Shown piece after piece: positions 54,120 through 63,401 of a stretch of 64,000 bases of DNA. Location of the stretch: contig JAHJTN010000005.1 in NCBI GenBank assembly GCA_018829465.1, positions 186,001 through 250,000 of the forward strand, given 5' to 3'. The position numbers were made by a program, and so were the translations under genes. Origin of the DNA: Bacteroidota bacterium (GTDB lineage: Bacteria; Bacteroidota; Bacteroidia; Flavobacteriales; Flavobacteriaceae). The first letter of the stretch is position 1, and each line of letters begins with the position of its first letter. The notes under the pieces were generated by a model, which was given only the letters and a program-made list of their open reading frames with translations, did not search any database and was not told the DNA's origin.

Positions 54120-55424
54120 CTATTTTTTTCTCATAAAAATAGACATGGGAACACCGGTAAAATCGAATTTCTCTCTTATTTTGTTTTCTAAAAAACGCTT
54201 GTAGGGATCTTTTACGTACTGGGGCAAATTGCAAAAAAACGCAAACTGCGGATAAGGTGTGGGCAGTTGGGTACAAAATTTAATTTTGACATATTTGCCT
54301 TTGATTGACGGAGGCGGCGTGTTTTGAATAATTTCCAACATCACATCGTTGAGTTTGTGTGTCGGTATTTTTTTGGTTCGATTCTGAAATACTTCAACGG
54401 CTTTTTCGACGGCTTTGTAGATGCGCTGTTTGTTTGTAGCCGATGTAAAAATGATGGGGACGTCTGTAAAGGGTTCTATTTCTTTTCTGATCATAGCTTC
54501 GAAATGCTTGGTTGTGTTGGTTTCTCTTTCAACCAAGTCCCATTTGTTGACCAAAATAACCACGCCTTTGTTGTTGCGGGCTGCCAACCAAAAAATACGT
54601 TGGTCTTGGCCTTCAAATCCGCGGGTGGCATCTACCAGCAAAATGCAAACATCTGCGTTTTCAATTGCCCGCACCGATCGCATCACAGAGTAAAACTCTA
54701 CGTCTTCGCTCACTTTAGATTTTCGACGAATACCTGCAGTGTCCACCAAATAGAACTCAAATCCAAATTGGTTATATTTGGTGTCTATGGCATCGCGCGT
54801 GGTACCGGCCACATCGGTCACTATGTACCGCTCCTCACCCAACAATGCATTGATAAAAGTAGATTTTCCGGCATTGGGCCTGCCCACCACGGCAAAACGC
54901 GGCAAGCCGTCATCTACAACTTCTTCATTTTTAGGAAGCACTTTCACCAAATCGTCGAGCAATTCACCCGTTCCACTGCCACTGATACCGGAAATGTTGT
55001 GAATTTTTTCGAAGCCTAGGCTGTAAAACTCCGTAGCCTCCGTCAAGCGCGCGTGGTTATCCACCTTGTTCACCACCAAAAAAACCGGTTTGTCTGTTCT
55101 TCTCAAAAGTTTGGCCACGTCTTGGTCTGCCGGATGTACACCATCTTCTACATCTGTCATAAACATGATGGCATCGGCTTCTTCAATGGCTAAAATAACT
55201 TGCTTGTCTATTTCCGTTTGAAAAACATCCGAGCTTTGCGGTAAGTAGCCTCCGGTATCTATCAACGAGAAAGACACCCCATTCCAGTCCGATTTTCCGT
55301 AATGTCTGTCGCGGGTAACGCCACTTGTTGGATCTACAATGGCCTCTCTTCGTTGTATCAACCTGTTAAAAAGGGTAGATTTTCCCACATTTGGCCTTCC
55401 TACTATGGCTACAATTGCATTCAT
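54120..55424 (-). CDS. der: Ribosome-assembly GTPase Der (EngA)
   Basis: A 434-residue protein with two tandem GTPase domains and a KH-like C-terminal domain. The first has GRPNVGKS (9-16), DTGG and NKVD; the second has GRPNAGKS (about residue 180), DTAG and NKWD; the C-terminus (PHKLN..PTPYPQFAFFCNLPQYVKDPYKRFLENKIREKFDFTGVP) is standard. Der is essential for 50S ribosome maturation. It is transcribed toward the MMPL gene with 92 bases between, and divergently from the TonB-dependent receptor. Confidence 0.97.
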   Translation of the reverse strand: MNAIVAIVGRPNVGKSTLFNRLIQRREAIVDPTSGVTRDRHYGKSDWNGVSFSLIDTGGYLPQSSDVFQTEIDKQVILAIEEADAIMFMTDVEDGVHPADQDVAKLLRRTDKPVFLVVNKVDNHARLTEATEFYSLGFEKIHNISGISGSGTGELLDDLVKVLPKNEEVVDDGLPRFAVVGRPNAGKSTFINALLGEERYIVTDVAGTTRDAIDTKYNQFGFEFYLVDTAGIRRKSKVSEDVEFYSVMRSVRAIENADVCILLVDATRGFEGQDQRIFWLAARNNKGVVILVNKWDLVERETNTTKHFEAMIRKEIEPFTDVPIIFTSATNKQRIYKAVEKAVEVFQNRTKKIPTHKLNDVMLEIIQNTPPPSIKGKYVKIKFCTQLPTPYPQFAFFCNLPQYVKDPYKRFLENKIREKFDFTGVPMSIFMRKK

Positions 55425-55638
55425 TTGAAAAAAAAATTAGTTTGCAAAAGTAGTACATTTTAAGAATCATTTATCGAAAATGATTGATTTTCAACAGTAT
55501 TTAATTTAACAAAACTTAAAAATAGATTAACACTTCTTAAAGTTACTAAAAAAAACGCCTGATATATGAGAATTTGTTAATTAAATCAAAAAAAATATTT
55601 AATTTCACATCATTGAAACAAACTCAAATAAAAAGAAC

Positions 55639-58473
55639 ATGAAAAACACTACATGGTCCTTAGTGGCTTTTTTTATTGGATGTTTTACATATGCCCAAAC
55701 GGTGGTCACCGGAACCGTTACTGAGGCATCATCCAATCAACCCATTCCGGGTGCCAACATTTTAGTAGTTGGTCAAAATGTTGGCGTTAGCTCAGATTTT
55801 GACGGTAAATTTCGTTTGGAAGTAAGTACACCTCCACCATTTCAGATTACCATTTCTATACTGGGCTTTCAGACAGTGACAGTCAACATTACGCAAAACA
55901 ACCAAAGCGTTGCAGTTGCCCTCGAAGAAAATCAAACCCTTTTGGACGAGGTCATTATTTCTGCATCCAGAACTCCGGAAAGCATCCGAGAATCGCCTGT
56001 GTCTATTGAAAGAATGTCGCTCAAAGACATTGAGCAAACCGCTTCTCCTACGTTTTATGACGGTATCGAAAACCTCAAAGGTGTGCAGCTCAACACCAGT
56101 AGTTTTACTTTTAAATCTGTAAACACCAGAGGGTTTGCCACCTTTGCCAACGAGCGTTTTGTACAATTGGTTGACGGTGTGGACAACTCCTCGCCTGCGC
56201 TCAACTTTGTATTAGGGAACATTATCGGTCTATCCGAGTTGGACGTAGCGGGTATTGAATTGTTGCCCGGCGCTTCCTCTGCTTTGTATGGAGCCAATGC
56301 TTTCAACGGTATTTTGTTTATGACAAGCAAAAATCCGTTCGATTACAAAGGTGTAACCACCTATGCTAAAACCGGATTTACCTCGCAAGATGCTGCAGGA
56401 GACAACACATTTTACGATGTTGGTTTCCGTATGGCCACCGCTACCGATGACGGTAAGTTTGGTGTAAAATTTTCAGCTTCTTTTATCAGAGGCGAGGAGT
56501 GGCACGCAACCGACACCCGACACAGAGACATTAATGGTGTAGTGGGTACGGAAAACAAAACACGGGCAGATACAGATTTTGATGGTGTCAACGTTTTCGG
56601 TGACTTAGTAGGCACAACGCTCAACTTTGACCAATTGGCAAATCTTCCCGCAGGAACATTGGGTGCCGCACGTGTTACCCGAACCGGCTATAACGAAACC
56701 GACCTGACAGACAACGACGCCAGAAGTTTTAAACTGGGCTACGGACTTCACTATCGCCCGTGGGCCAACGACTTTGAAATAGAACTCAGTGGCCGTTTTG
56801 GCTCAGGAAACACGATCTATCAAGGTACAAACCGCTTCCGTTTGAAAGACTTTTTTATACACCAGCACAAGTTGGAATTTAGAAATAAAAATTTCTTTGT
56901 CAGAGGTTATATCACTGACGAAGATGCAGGAAACTCTTACGACATGGTTTTTGCCGGCATCAACATCAATCGCGCTTGGAAATCAGACACAGACTGGTTT
57001 ACACAATACGCACAAACTTTTATCGGTGCGCGACTTGGACTCATCCCCGGTTTACCTGCACAGACAGAAGAAGCGGCCCACAATTTTGCCAGACAACAGG
57101 CAGAAACCGGCAGGCTCATTCCCGGCACACCTGCTTTTGTACAAGCATTTAATCAGGTAGTAGCCAATCCTGATTTACAGACCGGAGCTAAATTCCAAGA
57201 TCAAACAAAAGTTTATCACGTTGAAGGAAATTATAATTTGACACATTTAGTCAAGTTTGCAGACGTGCAAGTGGGCGGTTCTTTCAGAGAATTTTTGCTC
57301 AACTCCAGTGGCACCATTTTCAACGACGCCGACGGCCCAATAGACATCCGAGAATTGGCTGTTTACACCCAAGTGAGTAAAAAGTTTATGGACGACAGGC
57401 TTAAACTGACAGGATCTATCCGTTGGGATGAAAGTCGCAATTTTGACAGCAATTACTCACCGCGTATTTCCGCAGTATATACGGCTGGCGCAAACAAACA
57501 ACACACTTTTAGAGCTTCATTCCAAACCGGGTTTAGAAACCCTACAACCCAAGACCAATACATAGGTTTGGATTTAGGTAACATCATCCTGGTTGGATCT
57601 GCGCCGGACAACTTGGATAGTTTTCGCAGAACTTTCAATTTGAACGGTGGCGGCACTGCCACGATTACCGGACGTAAAGCTTACGAAGATTCTTACACCA
57701 TTTCTTCTGCACAAGCTTTTGGTGCTGCTGTGCAAGCGGCCATCAATGGCGGGCTTACACCGCAACAGGCCATTGGTGCCAATGCCGGATTGTTGGAAGC
57801 CGTAGAAACTGATATTGTGCAACCCGAAGAAATTTTGGCCTACGAAGTGGGCTATAGAGGCGCTTTCAAAGGCTTTACGGTAGATGCAAGTTTCTTTTTT
57901 AACAACTATAACGACTTCATCGCCAACAAAAATGTATTGACACCCTTGGTAGGTTCTACCAAAGATTTGACAACTTTTTCCGGTGCGGCAGACGTAGCGC
58001 AAGGAAATACACAAGCATTTCAGGTGTTTACAAATTCACAGGCAGACATTACCTCTAAAGGCTTTACCATTGGGGTTACCAAATCTGTATTTGGGAATTA
58101 TGAATTGCAGGCCAATTATGACTTTAATGAGTTTGACTTTGACAGAGAATCCGATCCGGATTTTAGACCCGGCTTTAATACACCCAAACACCGTGTGAAA
58201 GCTTCTCTATCGAACAGTGCGCTTTTCAAAAACTTCGGTTTTAATGTGAGTTGGAGGTGGTTCGATTCTTATTTCTGGCAAGCATCCTTTGGAGACGGAT
58301 ATGTACCGGCAGCGAATGTAGTAGATGCACAAGTAAGCTACAACCTTCCTGTGCTGAGGTCTTCCATTAAGATTGGTGTATCTAACCTACTCAATGACGA
58401 ATACCAAACAGCTATTGGCCCCGGACTTATCGGTGCGCAATATTTTGCGTCTTGGAAGTTCGACTTGCAATAA
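55639..58473 (+). CDS. TonB-dependent receptor with carboxypeptidase-like N-terminal domain
   Basis: A 944-residue outer-membrane receptor. After the signal peptide (CFTYAQ) come a carboxypeptidase-regulatory-like domain (about 22-105), a plug with ISASRTPESIRESPVSIERM and VDGVDNSSPALNF, LLPGASSALYGANAFNGILFMTSK, and a barrel ending ASWKFDLQ. It lacks the VLVGYG motif of SusC and has no SusD partner. The two M14 genes that follow suggest peptide or protein degradation products as substrate, but a terminator separates them. Confidence 0.92.
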   Translation: MKNTTWSLVAFFIGCFTYAQTVVTGTVTEASSNQPIPGANILVVGQNVGVSSDFDGKFRLEVSTPPPFQITISILGFQTVTVNITQNNQSVAVALEENQTLLDEVIISASRTPESIRESPVSIERMSLKDIEQTASPTFYDGIENLKGVQLNTSSFTFKSVNTRGFATFANERFVQLVDGVDNSSPALNFVLGNIIGLSELDVAGIELLPGASSALYGANAFNGILFMTSKNPFDYKGVTTYAKTGFTSQDAAGDNTFYDVGFRMATATDDGKFGVKFSASFIRGEEWHATDTRHRDINGVVGTENKTRADTDFDGVNVFGDLVGTTLNFDQLANLPAGTLGAARVTRTGYNETDLTDNDARSFKLGYGLHYRPWANDFEIELSGRFGSGNTIYQGTNRFRLKDFFIHQHKLEFRNKNFFVRGYITDEDAGNSYDMVFAGININRAWKSDTDWFTQYAQTFIGARLGLIPGLPAQTEEAAHNFARQQAETGRLIPGTPAFVQAFNQVVANPDLQTGAKFQDQTKVYHVEGNYNLTHLVKFADVQVGGSFREFLLNSSGTIFNDADGPIDIRELAVYTQVSKKFMDDRLKLTGSIRWDESRNFDSNYSPRISAVYTAGANKQHTFRASFQTGFRNPTTQDQYIGLDLGNIILVGSAPDNLDSFRRTFNLNGGGTATITGRKAYEDSYTISSAQAFGAAVQAAINGGLTPQQAIGANAGLLEAVETDIVQPEEILAYEVGYRGAFKGFTVDASFFFNNYNDFIANKNVLTPLVGSTKDLTTFSGAADVAQGNTQAFQVFTNSQADITSKGFTIGVTKSVFGNYELQANYDFNEFDFDRESDPDFRPGFNTPKHRVKASLSNSALFKNFGFNVSWRWFDSYFWQASFGDGYVPAANVVDAQVSYNLPVLRSSIKIGVSNLLNDEYQTAIGPGLIGAQYFASWKFDLQ

Positions 58474-58500
58474 GCTATTTCTCTTAACAATTGATTCTTA

Positions 58501-58528
58501 AAAGCCCGGCATGCGTCGGGCTTTTTTT
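58501..58528 (+). terminator. Terminator after the TonB-dependent receptor gene
   Basis: AAGCCCG pairs with CGGGCTT over a short loop containing GCATGC and is followed by seven T residues. Confidence 0.88.
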
Positions 58529-58681
58529 ATGAGACTGAAAACCCATCCACCAGTAAGTTTCAGGCGGATAAAATGAATCTGTTAGCAACTTGATTTGGCA
58601 AACAACTGCATTGTTAAAGTAATCTTAACATTTCAGTCCACGCATATTTTTAAATATCTTTAGGCTTTAAAACACTTTCTA

Positions 58682-60325
58682 ATGACTAAATATTTGCTTT
58701 TTTTCTTAGCGATAGTTCCCTTTTCGCAAGTAGTGTCTTCCCAAAATAACTATCCTACACTTACAGAAATCACCCAACGACTTCAAAAACTCAACAACCA
58801 TAAAGTTGCCACGCTGAACTCCATTACAAAAACCGACGGAGGGCAAGACATCTGGGTTCTTAAAATTGGCACCGGCGACCTCGACAACAAACCGGCCATA
58901 GCTGTTGTAGGTGGTGCTGAAGGCTTCCACCTGGTAAGTGTTGAACTGGCACTGCAATTTGCGGAAGAACTGGTCAATAACTATCCCGAAAAATTGGAGC
59001 ACACCACTTTTTATGTGTTTCCTAATATGTCTCCGGATGCATACCTTCAATACCACAGCAATATAAAATACGAACGCCGTGGAAATGTAGCAAAAATAGA
59101 CCATGACAGAGATGGCACTGTAAGCGAAGATCCATACGAAGACCTCAACAAAGACGGATTCATTACTCAAATCCGGGTAGAAAGCCCGATGGGATATTAT
59201 AAAATTCACCCCAATGACACACGTGTTCTGGTTAAAGCCGACCGAACAAAAGGTGAAGCCGGAAACTATTTGGTATTCACCGAAGGAATTGACAACGATA
59301 AAGACAAAAAATTTAACGAAGACCTGGAGGAAGGTATTGCTTTTAATAAAAATTTCACTTACAAATTCCCTGTATTCGAGCCGCTAGCCGGTGATTATCC
59401 CGTTTCGCAAAAAGAGAACAGAGCTCTTATAGACTACCTGTTTGAACAGTGGAACATTTTTGCATTTGTCACTTTCAGCCCGGCCAACAACCTTTCCGAA
59501 CCTTTGAAATTTAACGAAAGTGGCGCTAAGAAACGGGTCATCAGTTCGATGCTTAAAAAAGATGTTGCCACCAACAAAATGATATCGGAACTCTACAACA
59601 AAACTGTTTCTCAAAAAGCTTTTCAACAAGACAATCAGGGAACCGACGGCGACTTTTTCCAATGGGCTTATTTTCATTTCGGCAGATATAGCTTTAGCAC
59701 ACCGGGTTGGTGGGTTCCGGAAGTGAAACTAAAAGAAAATGACGATGACAAAACGGAGACTAAAAAACCTTCATCAAAGGAAAAACCAATCGTTACTAAA
59801 GAATCTAATTTTATGGCTTGGGCAGATCAACAAAATCTGAAAGACATTTTTGTTCCTTGGACGCCCGTCTCACATCCCGATTTTCCCAATCAAAAAGTTG
59901 AAGTGGGCGGCATAAAACCCTTTGCTTTGCACAATCCGCCCTACAACTTGGTCGATAGTCTTGCCTTGCAACACACTACATTCATATTAAAACTAGCGGC
60001 TATGCAGCCCAAGTTGGAATTCCACCATGTAAAAGTGGAAAAACTGAGCGGTGGCCTCAGCAGAATCACAGCCGACTTATACAACAATTCGCCCTTGCCA
60101 ACCCATTCGGAACTGGGTGAAAAATCGAGGTGGCTTCAAAAAATACGTATTGACATTACCAAAGACAAAAAAGAAGTCATTGCAGGAAATACAATTAACC
60201 TCATTGACAAATTAGATGCCTTTGAAACCAAAACACTATCCTGGATTGTTAAAGGATCCGGAAATGTAGAAATAAAAGCAGGCGCTGCACACGCCGGTTT
60301 TGCTGTGTTTAACGTAAAATTATAA
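58682..60325 (+). CDS. M14-like protein lacking the zinc ligands (probable pseudo-peptidase)
   Basis: A 547-residue exported protein (signal ends VVSSQ) homologous along its length to the next gene. The carboxypeptidase HxxE site is replaced by EGFH (80-83, in VVGGAEGFHLVSVE), the third-ligand His region reads AFVTFSPANN, and the catalytic Glu region reads YSFSTPGWW. All metal and catalytic positions of the neighbour are thus changed. The Ca-binding-like DHDRDGTVSEDPYEDLNKDG and the Ig-like C-terminal domain (GGLSRITADLYNNSPLPTHSE) are kept. It may bind substrate or the active partner. It ends one base before the next start. Confidence 0.85.
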   Translation: MTKYLLFFLAIVPFSQVVSSQNNYPTLTEITQRLQKLNNHKVATLNSITKTDGGQDIWVLKIGTGDLDNKPAIAVVGGAEGFHLVSVELALQFAEELVNNYPEKLEHTTFYVFPNMSPDAYLQYHSNIKYERRGNVAKIDHDRDGTVSEDPYEDLNKDGFITQIRVESPMGYYKIHPNDTRVLVKADRTKGEAGNYLVFTEGIDNDKDKKFNEDLEEGIAFNKNFTYKFPVFEPLAGDYPVSQKENRALIDYLFEQWNIFAFVTFSPANNLSEPLKFNESGAKKRVISSMLKKDVATNKMISELYNKTVSQKAFQQDNQGTDGDFFQWAYFHFGRYSFSTPGWWVPEVKLKENDDDKTETKKPSSKEKPIVTKESNFMAWADQQNLKDIFVPWTPVSHPDFPNQKVEVGGIKPFALHNPPYNLVDSLALQHTTFILKLAAMQPKLEFHHVKVEKLSGGLSRITADLYNNSPLPTHSELGEKSRWLQKIRIDITKDKKEVIAGNTINLIDKLDAFETKTLSWIVKGSGNVEIKAGAAHAGFAVFNVKL

Positions 60326-60326
60326 A

Positions 60327-62063
60327 ATGATGACTCGCAAACTATATATATCGGTTCTATGTTTCGCATTAACCACCTTGTCTCTAACTGAAATAACGGC
60401 CCAAGAAAAGTTTTTTCGCGCCATAGGCACACCACACCAACCAAAGGTTGAAGTCAGCTGGAATCGATATTACACTTACGATGGTGTGGCAGATGTATTA
60501 CAAAAAATTGCCAAAGCTTATCCCAATTTAACACGCTTAGAAAGTATCGGAAAATCTGTTGAAGGCAGAGATATGTGGCTACTTACCATATCCGATTTTA
60601 AAACCGGAAATCCCGACAGGAAGCCTGCTATGTATATAGATGGAAACATACATTCCAACGAAATACAAGGTACCGAATTTTCGCTTTATACCGCTTGGTA
60701 TCTTACGGAAATGTTCGACGAATTAGAATTCATTAAAGAATTGTTGCAAGACAAAACGTTCTACATTGTACCCACCATTAACCCGGATGCGAGAGACAAT
60801 TTCATGAAGGAGCCCAACACCCCCCATTCACCGCGTTCCGGCATGCTGGTTTTAGACAATGACGGGGATGGCATGGCCGGTGAAGACCGGTTTGACGACC
60901 TCAACAACGACAACCACATCACTTTTATGATTCGCAAATCGGCAAGTGGCAGATATATAAAAGACCCGCTAGATGACCGAAGGCTTATAGAGGTGAGCCC
61001 CGAACAAAAAGGAGAATATGAAATGTTGGGTTTTGAAGGCATTGACCGTGATGGCGACGGACGCGTCAACGAAGATGGAATTGGCTACTACGACCCAAAC
61101 CGAGATTGGGGCTGGAAATGGCAACCCGATTATGTACAGCGTGGCGCATACAAATATCCTTTTAGCCTACCCGAAACCCGAGCCGTGGCAGATTTCGTAT
61201 TGAAACACCCTAACATAGCCGGTGCGCAAAGTTACCACAACTACGGCGGTATGATTTTGAGAGGTCCGGGTGCCGAGGAAGATTTGGGCACCTACAACAG
61301 AGAGGACATTCGCATCTATGACGCGATAGCCAAAAAAGGGGAAGAGCTCATACCGGGTTATCGTTATTTAGTGGTTTACAAAGATTTATATTCTGTTTTC
61401 GGAGGGGAACTCGACTGGTTTTACGGCGGAAGAGGCATATATACCTACACCAATGAACTCATGAATTCGTACCTCTATTTTCACAAAAACGAAGGAAGAG
61501 CCAACCAAGAAGAAGAGTTGAAAGTAGATCAATACCTCACTTTTGGCGATGCCTTTGTGCCTTGGAAAGAATACAACCACCCACAGTTTGGCACCATTGA
61601 AGTGGGCGGCTTTAAAAAGAATTTCAGCAGGGCGCATCCGGGTTTTTTATTGGAACAAGATGCCCATAGAAATATGGCTTTCACCATTTACCACGCCTAC
61701 CACACCCCAAAATTGAGCGTTACAGACGTCAAAGAAAAAAACCTGGGCGGTGGCCTAAAAGAAATCACGGCAAGCCTTTATAACGAAAGACTCATGCCTA
61801 CACATTCCAGCCAGGACTTAAAATACAAAATTGAACGTCCGGATTATGTAAGCATAGACGGAGTGAATGTCGTAGCGGGCATGGTAGTTGAAAATGAAGA
61901 CTTTAACGAAGTAACCGAGCAAGTACAACATCCTTCAAAAATCAGTGTGGCCAACATTCCGGGTATGCAAACCGTAAAAGTACGCTGGATTGTTTACGGA
62001 AACGAGAACTATACCATTACTGTAGATTCTGCAAAAGGAGGTGTAGTTTCGTGGAAGAAATAA
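60327..62063 (+). CDS. M14-family metallocarboxypeptidase
   Basis: A 578-residue exported enzyme (signal ends TEITAQ). The zinc ligands are His109 and Glu112 in GNIHSNEIQG and His304 in QSYHNYGG; the catalytic Glu377 lies in YTYTNELM. DNDGDGMAGEDRFDDLNND and DRDGDGRVNED are Ca-binding-type loops. A beta-sandwich C-terminal domain (GGGLKEITASLYNERLMPTHSS) ends the protein. It removes C-terminal residues from peptides in the periplasm. It is coupled to the preceding inactive homologue. Confidence 0.93.
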   Translation: MMTRKLYISVLCFALTTLSLTEITAQEKFFRAIGTPHQPKVEVSWNRYYTYDGVADVLQKIAKAYPNLTRLESIGKSVEGRDMWLLTISDFKTGNPDRKPAMYIDGNIHSNEIQGTEFSLYTAWYLTEMFDELEFIKELLQDKTFYIVPTINPDARDNFMKEPNTPHSPRSGMLVLDNDGDGMAGEDRFDDLNNDNHITFMIRKSASGRYIKDPLDDRRLIEVSPEQKGEYEMLGFEGIDRDGDGRVNEDGIGYYDPNRDWGWKWQPDYVQRGAYKYPFSLPETRAVADFVLKHPNIAGAQSYHNYGGMILRGPGAEEDLGTYNREDIRIYDAIAKKGEELIPGYRYLVVYKDLYSVFGGELDWFYGGRGIYTYTNELMNSYLYFHKNEGRANQEEELKVDQYLTFGDAFVPWKEYNHPQFGTIEVGGFKKNFSRAHPGFLLEQDAHRNMAFTIYHAYHTPKLSVTDVKEKNLGGGLKEITASLYNERLMPTHSSQDLKYKIERPDYVSIDGVNVVAGMVVENEDFNEVTEQVQHPSKISVANIPGMQTVKVRWIVYGNENYTITVDSAKGGVVSWKK

Positions 62064-62165
62064 ACAAGGGTGCGCTATTAAATTCGAGCTATTTTAAAGT
62101 TGTGCAACATTTGGAAAAAACAAACTTTATACTTACCTTTGACGTTAGTAACGTAGAATATGACT

Positions 62166-62448
62166 ATGATTATTACATTTGGTTCGAAAGAGACCGAACA
62201 GATTTAGAACGGAATCCGAGTAAAAAAAAATGCCTATTGAAATTCAAAACCTTGGAAGACGAAAAATGAAAATGTTGAATAACGCTCAAGATATAATGGA
62301 CTTGAGGATTCCACCTTCCAATAGACTTGAAAAATTGACAGGAGGACGAAAAGAATTTTATAGCATTCGGATTAATAAACAATGAAGAATTATTTTCAAA
62401 TGGAATGATGGAAATGCAAGCGAAGTTGAAATAATCGATTATCATTAA
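62166..62448 (+). pseudogene. higB: Decayed HigB-type toxin gene
   Basis: Reading from ATG 62166 gives MIITFGSKETEQI, then TAG (62205-62207) where Trp is expected (..TEQIWNGIR..), then NGIRVKK. A one-base shift in the A run at 62222-62230 is needed to continue with MPIEIQNLGRRKMKMLNNAQDIMDLRIPPSNRLEKL, and a second Trp codon has become TGA (62383-62385, ..INKQW..) before RIIFKWNDGNASEVEIIDYH. Two nonsense changes plus a frameshift make the toxin dead. The intact higA follows after 12 bases. Confidence 0.85.
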
Positions 62449-62460
62449 AAAAAAGAAAAA

Positions 62461-62763
62461 ATGGAAAAGTTAACAAATGTACATCCCGGAGAGGTCTTGA
62501 AATACGAATTTCTTGAGCCATTGGAAATCACCGCATACCGACTTTCCAAGGACTTGAAAATTCCGCAAACTCGGATTTCCGAAATCATAAAGGGAAACCG
62601 CCGAATTACAGCGGACACAGCTTTGCGTTTGAGCAAATATTTTGGGAATTCTGCAAAATTTTGGCTTGGGCTTCAAGATGATTTTGACATTGAAGAGGAA
62701 CGTGATGAAAAAAGAGCGGAATTAGAAGAAATAAAACGATTTGAAAATAAAAACGTTGCCTAA
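62461..62763 (+). CDS. higA: HigA-type antitoxin, XRE helix-turn-helix
   Basis: A 100-residue antitoxin of the HigA/VapI type. HPGEVLKYEFLEPLEITAYRLSKDLKIPQTRISEIIKGNRRITADTALRLSKYFGNSAKFWLGLQDDFDIE is the full signature, with the recognition helix around PQTRISEII. Such proteins bind and neutralise the ribosome-dependent mRNase HigB and repress the operon. The toxin upstream is a pseudogene, so this antitoxin now stands alone; it may protect against related toxins or simply persist. Confidence 0.92.
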   Translation: MEKLTNVHPGEVLKYEFLEPLEITAYRLSKDLKIPQTRISEIIKGNRRITADTALRLSKYFGNSAKFWLGLQDDFDIEEERDEKRAELEEIKRFENKNVA

Positions 62764-62893
62764 CAATGGGTAAAAAAATAGCTTCTAAGTGCCAAAACCT
62801 CAATTTTTTGTCTATTTTTATTCTCAGTGATTAATCCGTAAAGTTTGTGCTGGTTTGCACGCTACTTTTTATAGCCTAAACCGTTATGTGCTA
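62764..62893. other. Non-coding spacer between higA and the XRE fragment
   Basis: Begins with GCCTAACAATGG overlapping the higA stop and ends CTAAACCGTTATGTGC. Both motifs recur in altered form around the next fragment and around the dinD pseudogene. No gene is seen. Confidence 0.5.
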
Positions 62894-63021
62894 GAAAAGG
62901 TTGGAACTAAGAAAATTATATTTCTCGTCTAGAAAATGGAAAATGTGATATTCAATTATCGACACTTTACCGAATTTTTGAATTTGGACTAGGAAAACGA
63001 GTAAATTTAATGTTCGGATAG
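62894..63021 (+). pseudogene. Fragment of an XRE-family regulator
   Basis: Codons from 62894 read EKVGTKK, then after a one-base gap in an AAAA run (62912-62915 region) continue NYISRLENGKCDIQLSTLYRI and FEFGLGKRVNLMFG with stop at 63019-63021. This is the second half of a helix-turn-helix domain common in small Cro/C1-type regulators; the first helices and start codon are missing. The remnant stands directly after the CCGTTATGTGC motif. Confidence 0.75.
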
Positions 63022-63401
63022 AACGCCTAACCGCTAACAGCGTGTTCTATGAAATAGCGGGTTTGGTACTAAAAACGAAAGTTAGTGCTTTTTATTGAAA
63101 GTCTGTACCAAACTAAAAGTGATGCGCTTTTTAATTCGCGATTTCTCATCCACGCAAACCCTAAAATCTGCTTCCCTGTTTTTCGTGATGTTATTTTTAA
63201 ACACCCATTTTCGTTGGCCGTTGTTAAGAAACTATTGAACAGCATTTTTTATTTGCAATTTTTATCGAATCGGGTTTTTCAAGCATTTTTCAAAAACCTT
63301 CACCACGTTAAATCTCGATTAATACGTCCTGCAAATTTTTACGCTATGCTAAAAACTCCGATATTTGTAGAAAGACTTGCGAGCCTCTCTCGACAGACTT
63401 A
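63022..63401. other. Non-coding region with an inverted repeat
   Basis: About 380 AT-rich bases. GTTTGGTAC (63061-63069) and GTACCAAAC (63105-63113) form an inverted pair; CGCCTAACCGCTAACAGCG lies at the left end. A 105-codon open frame (63085-63402) has no recognisable features and I do not count it as a gene. Confidence 0.55.

Noticed and set aside
62051-62269. 72-codon open frame overlapping the M14 gene end
   Set aside because: It overlaps the higB remnant in another frame, begins with GTG inside the M14 gene, and shows no family features.
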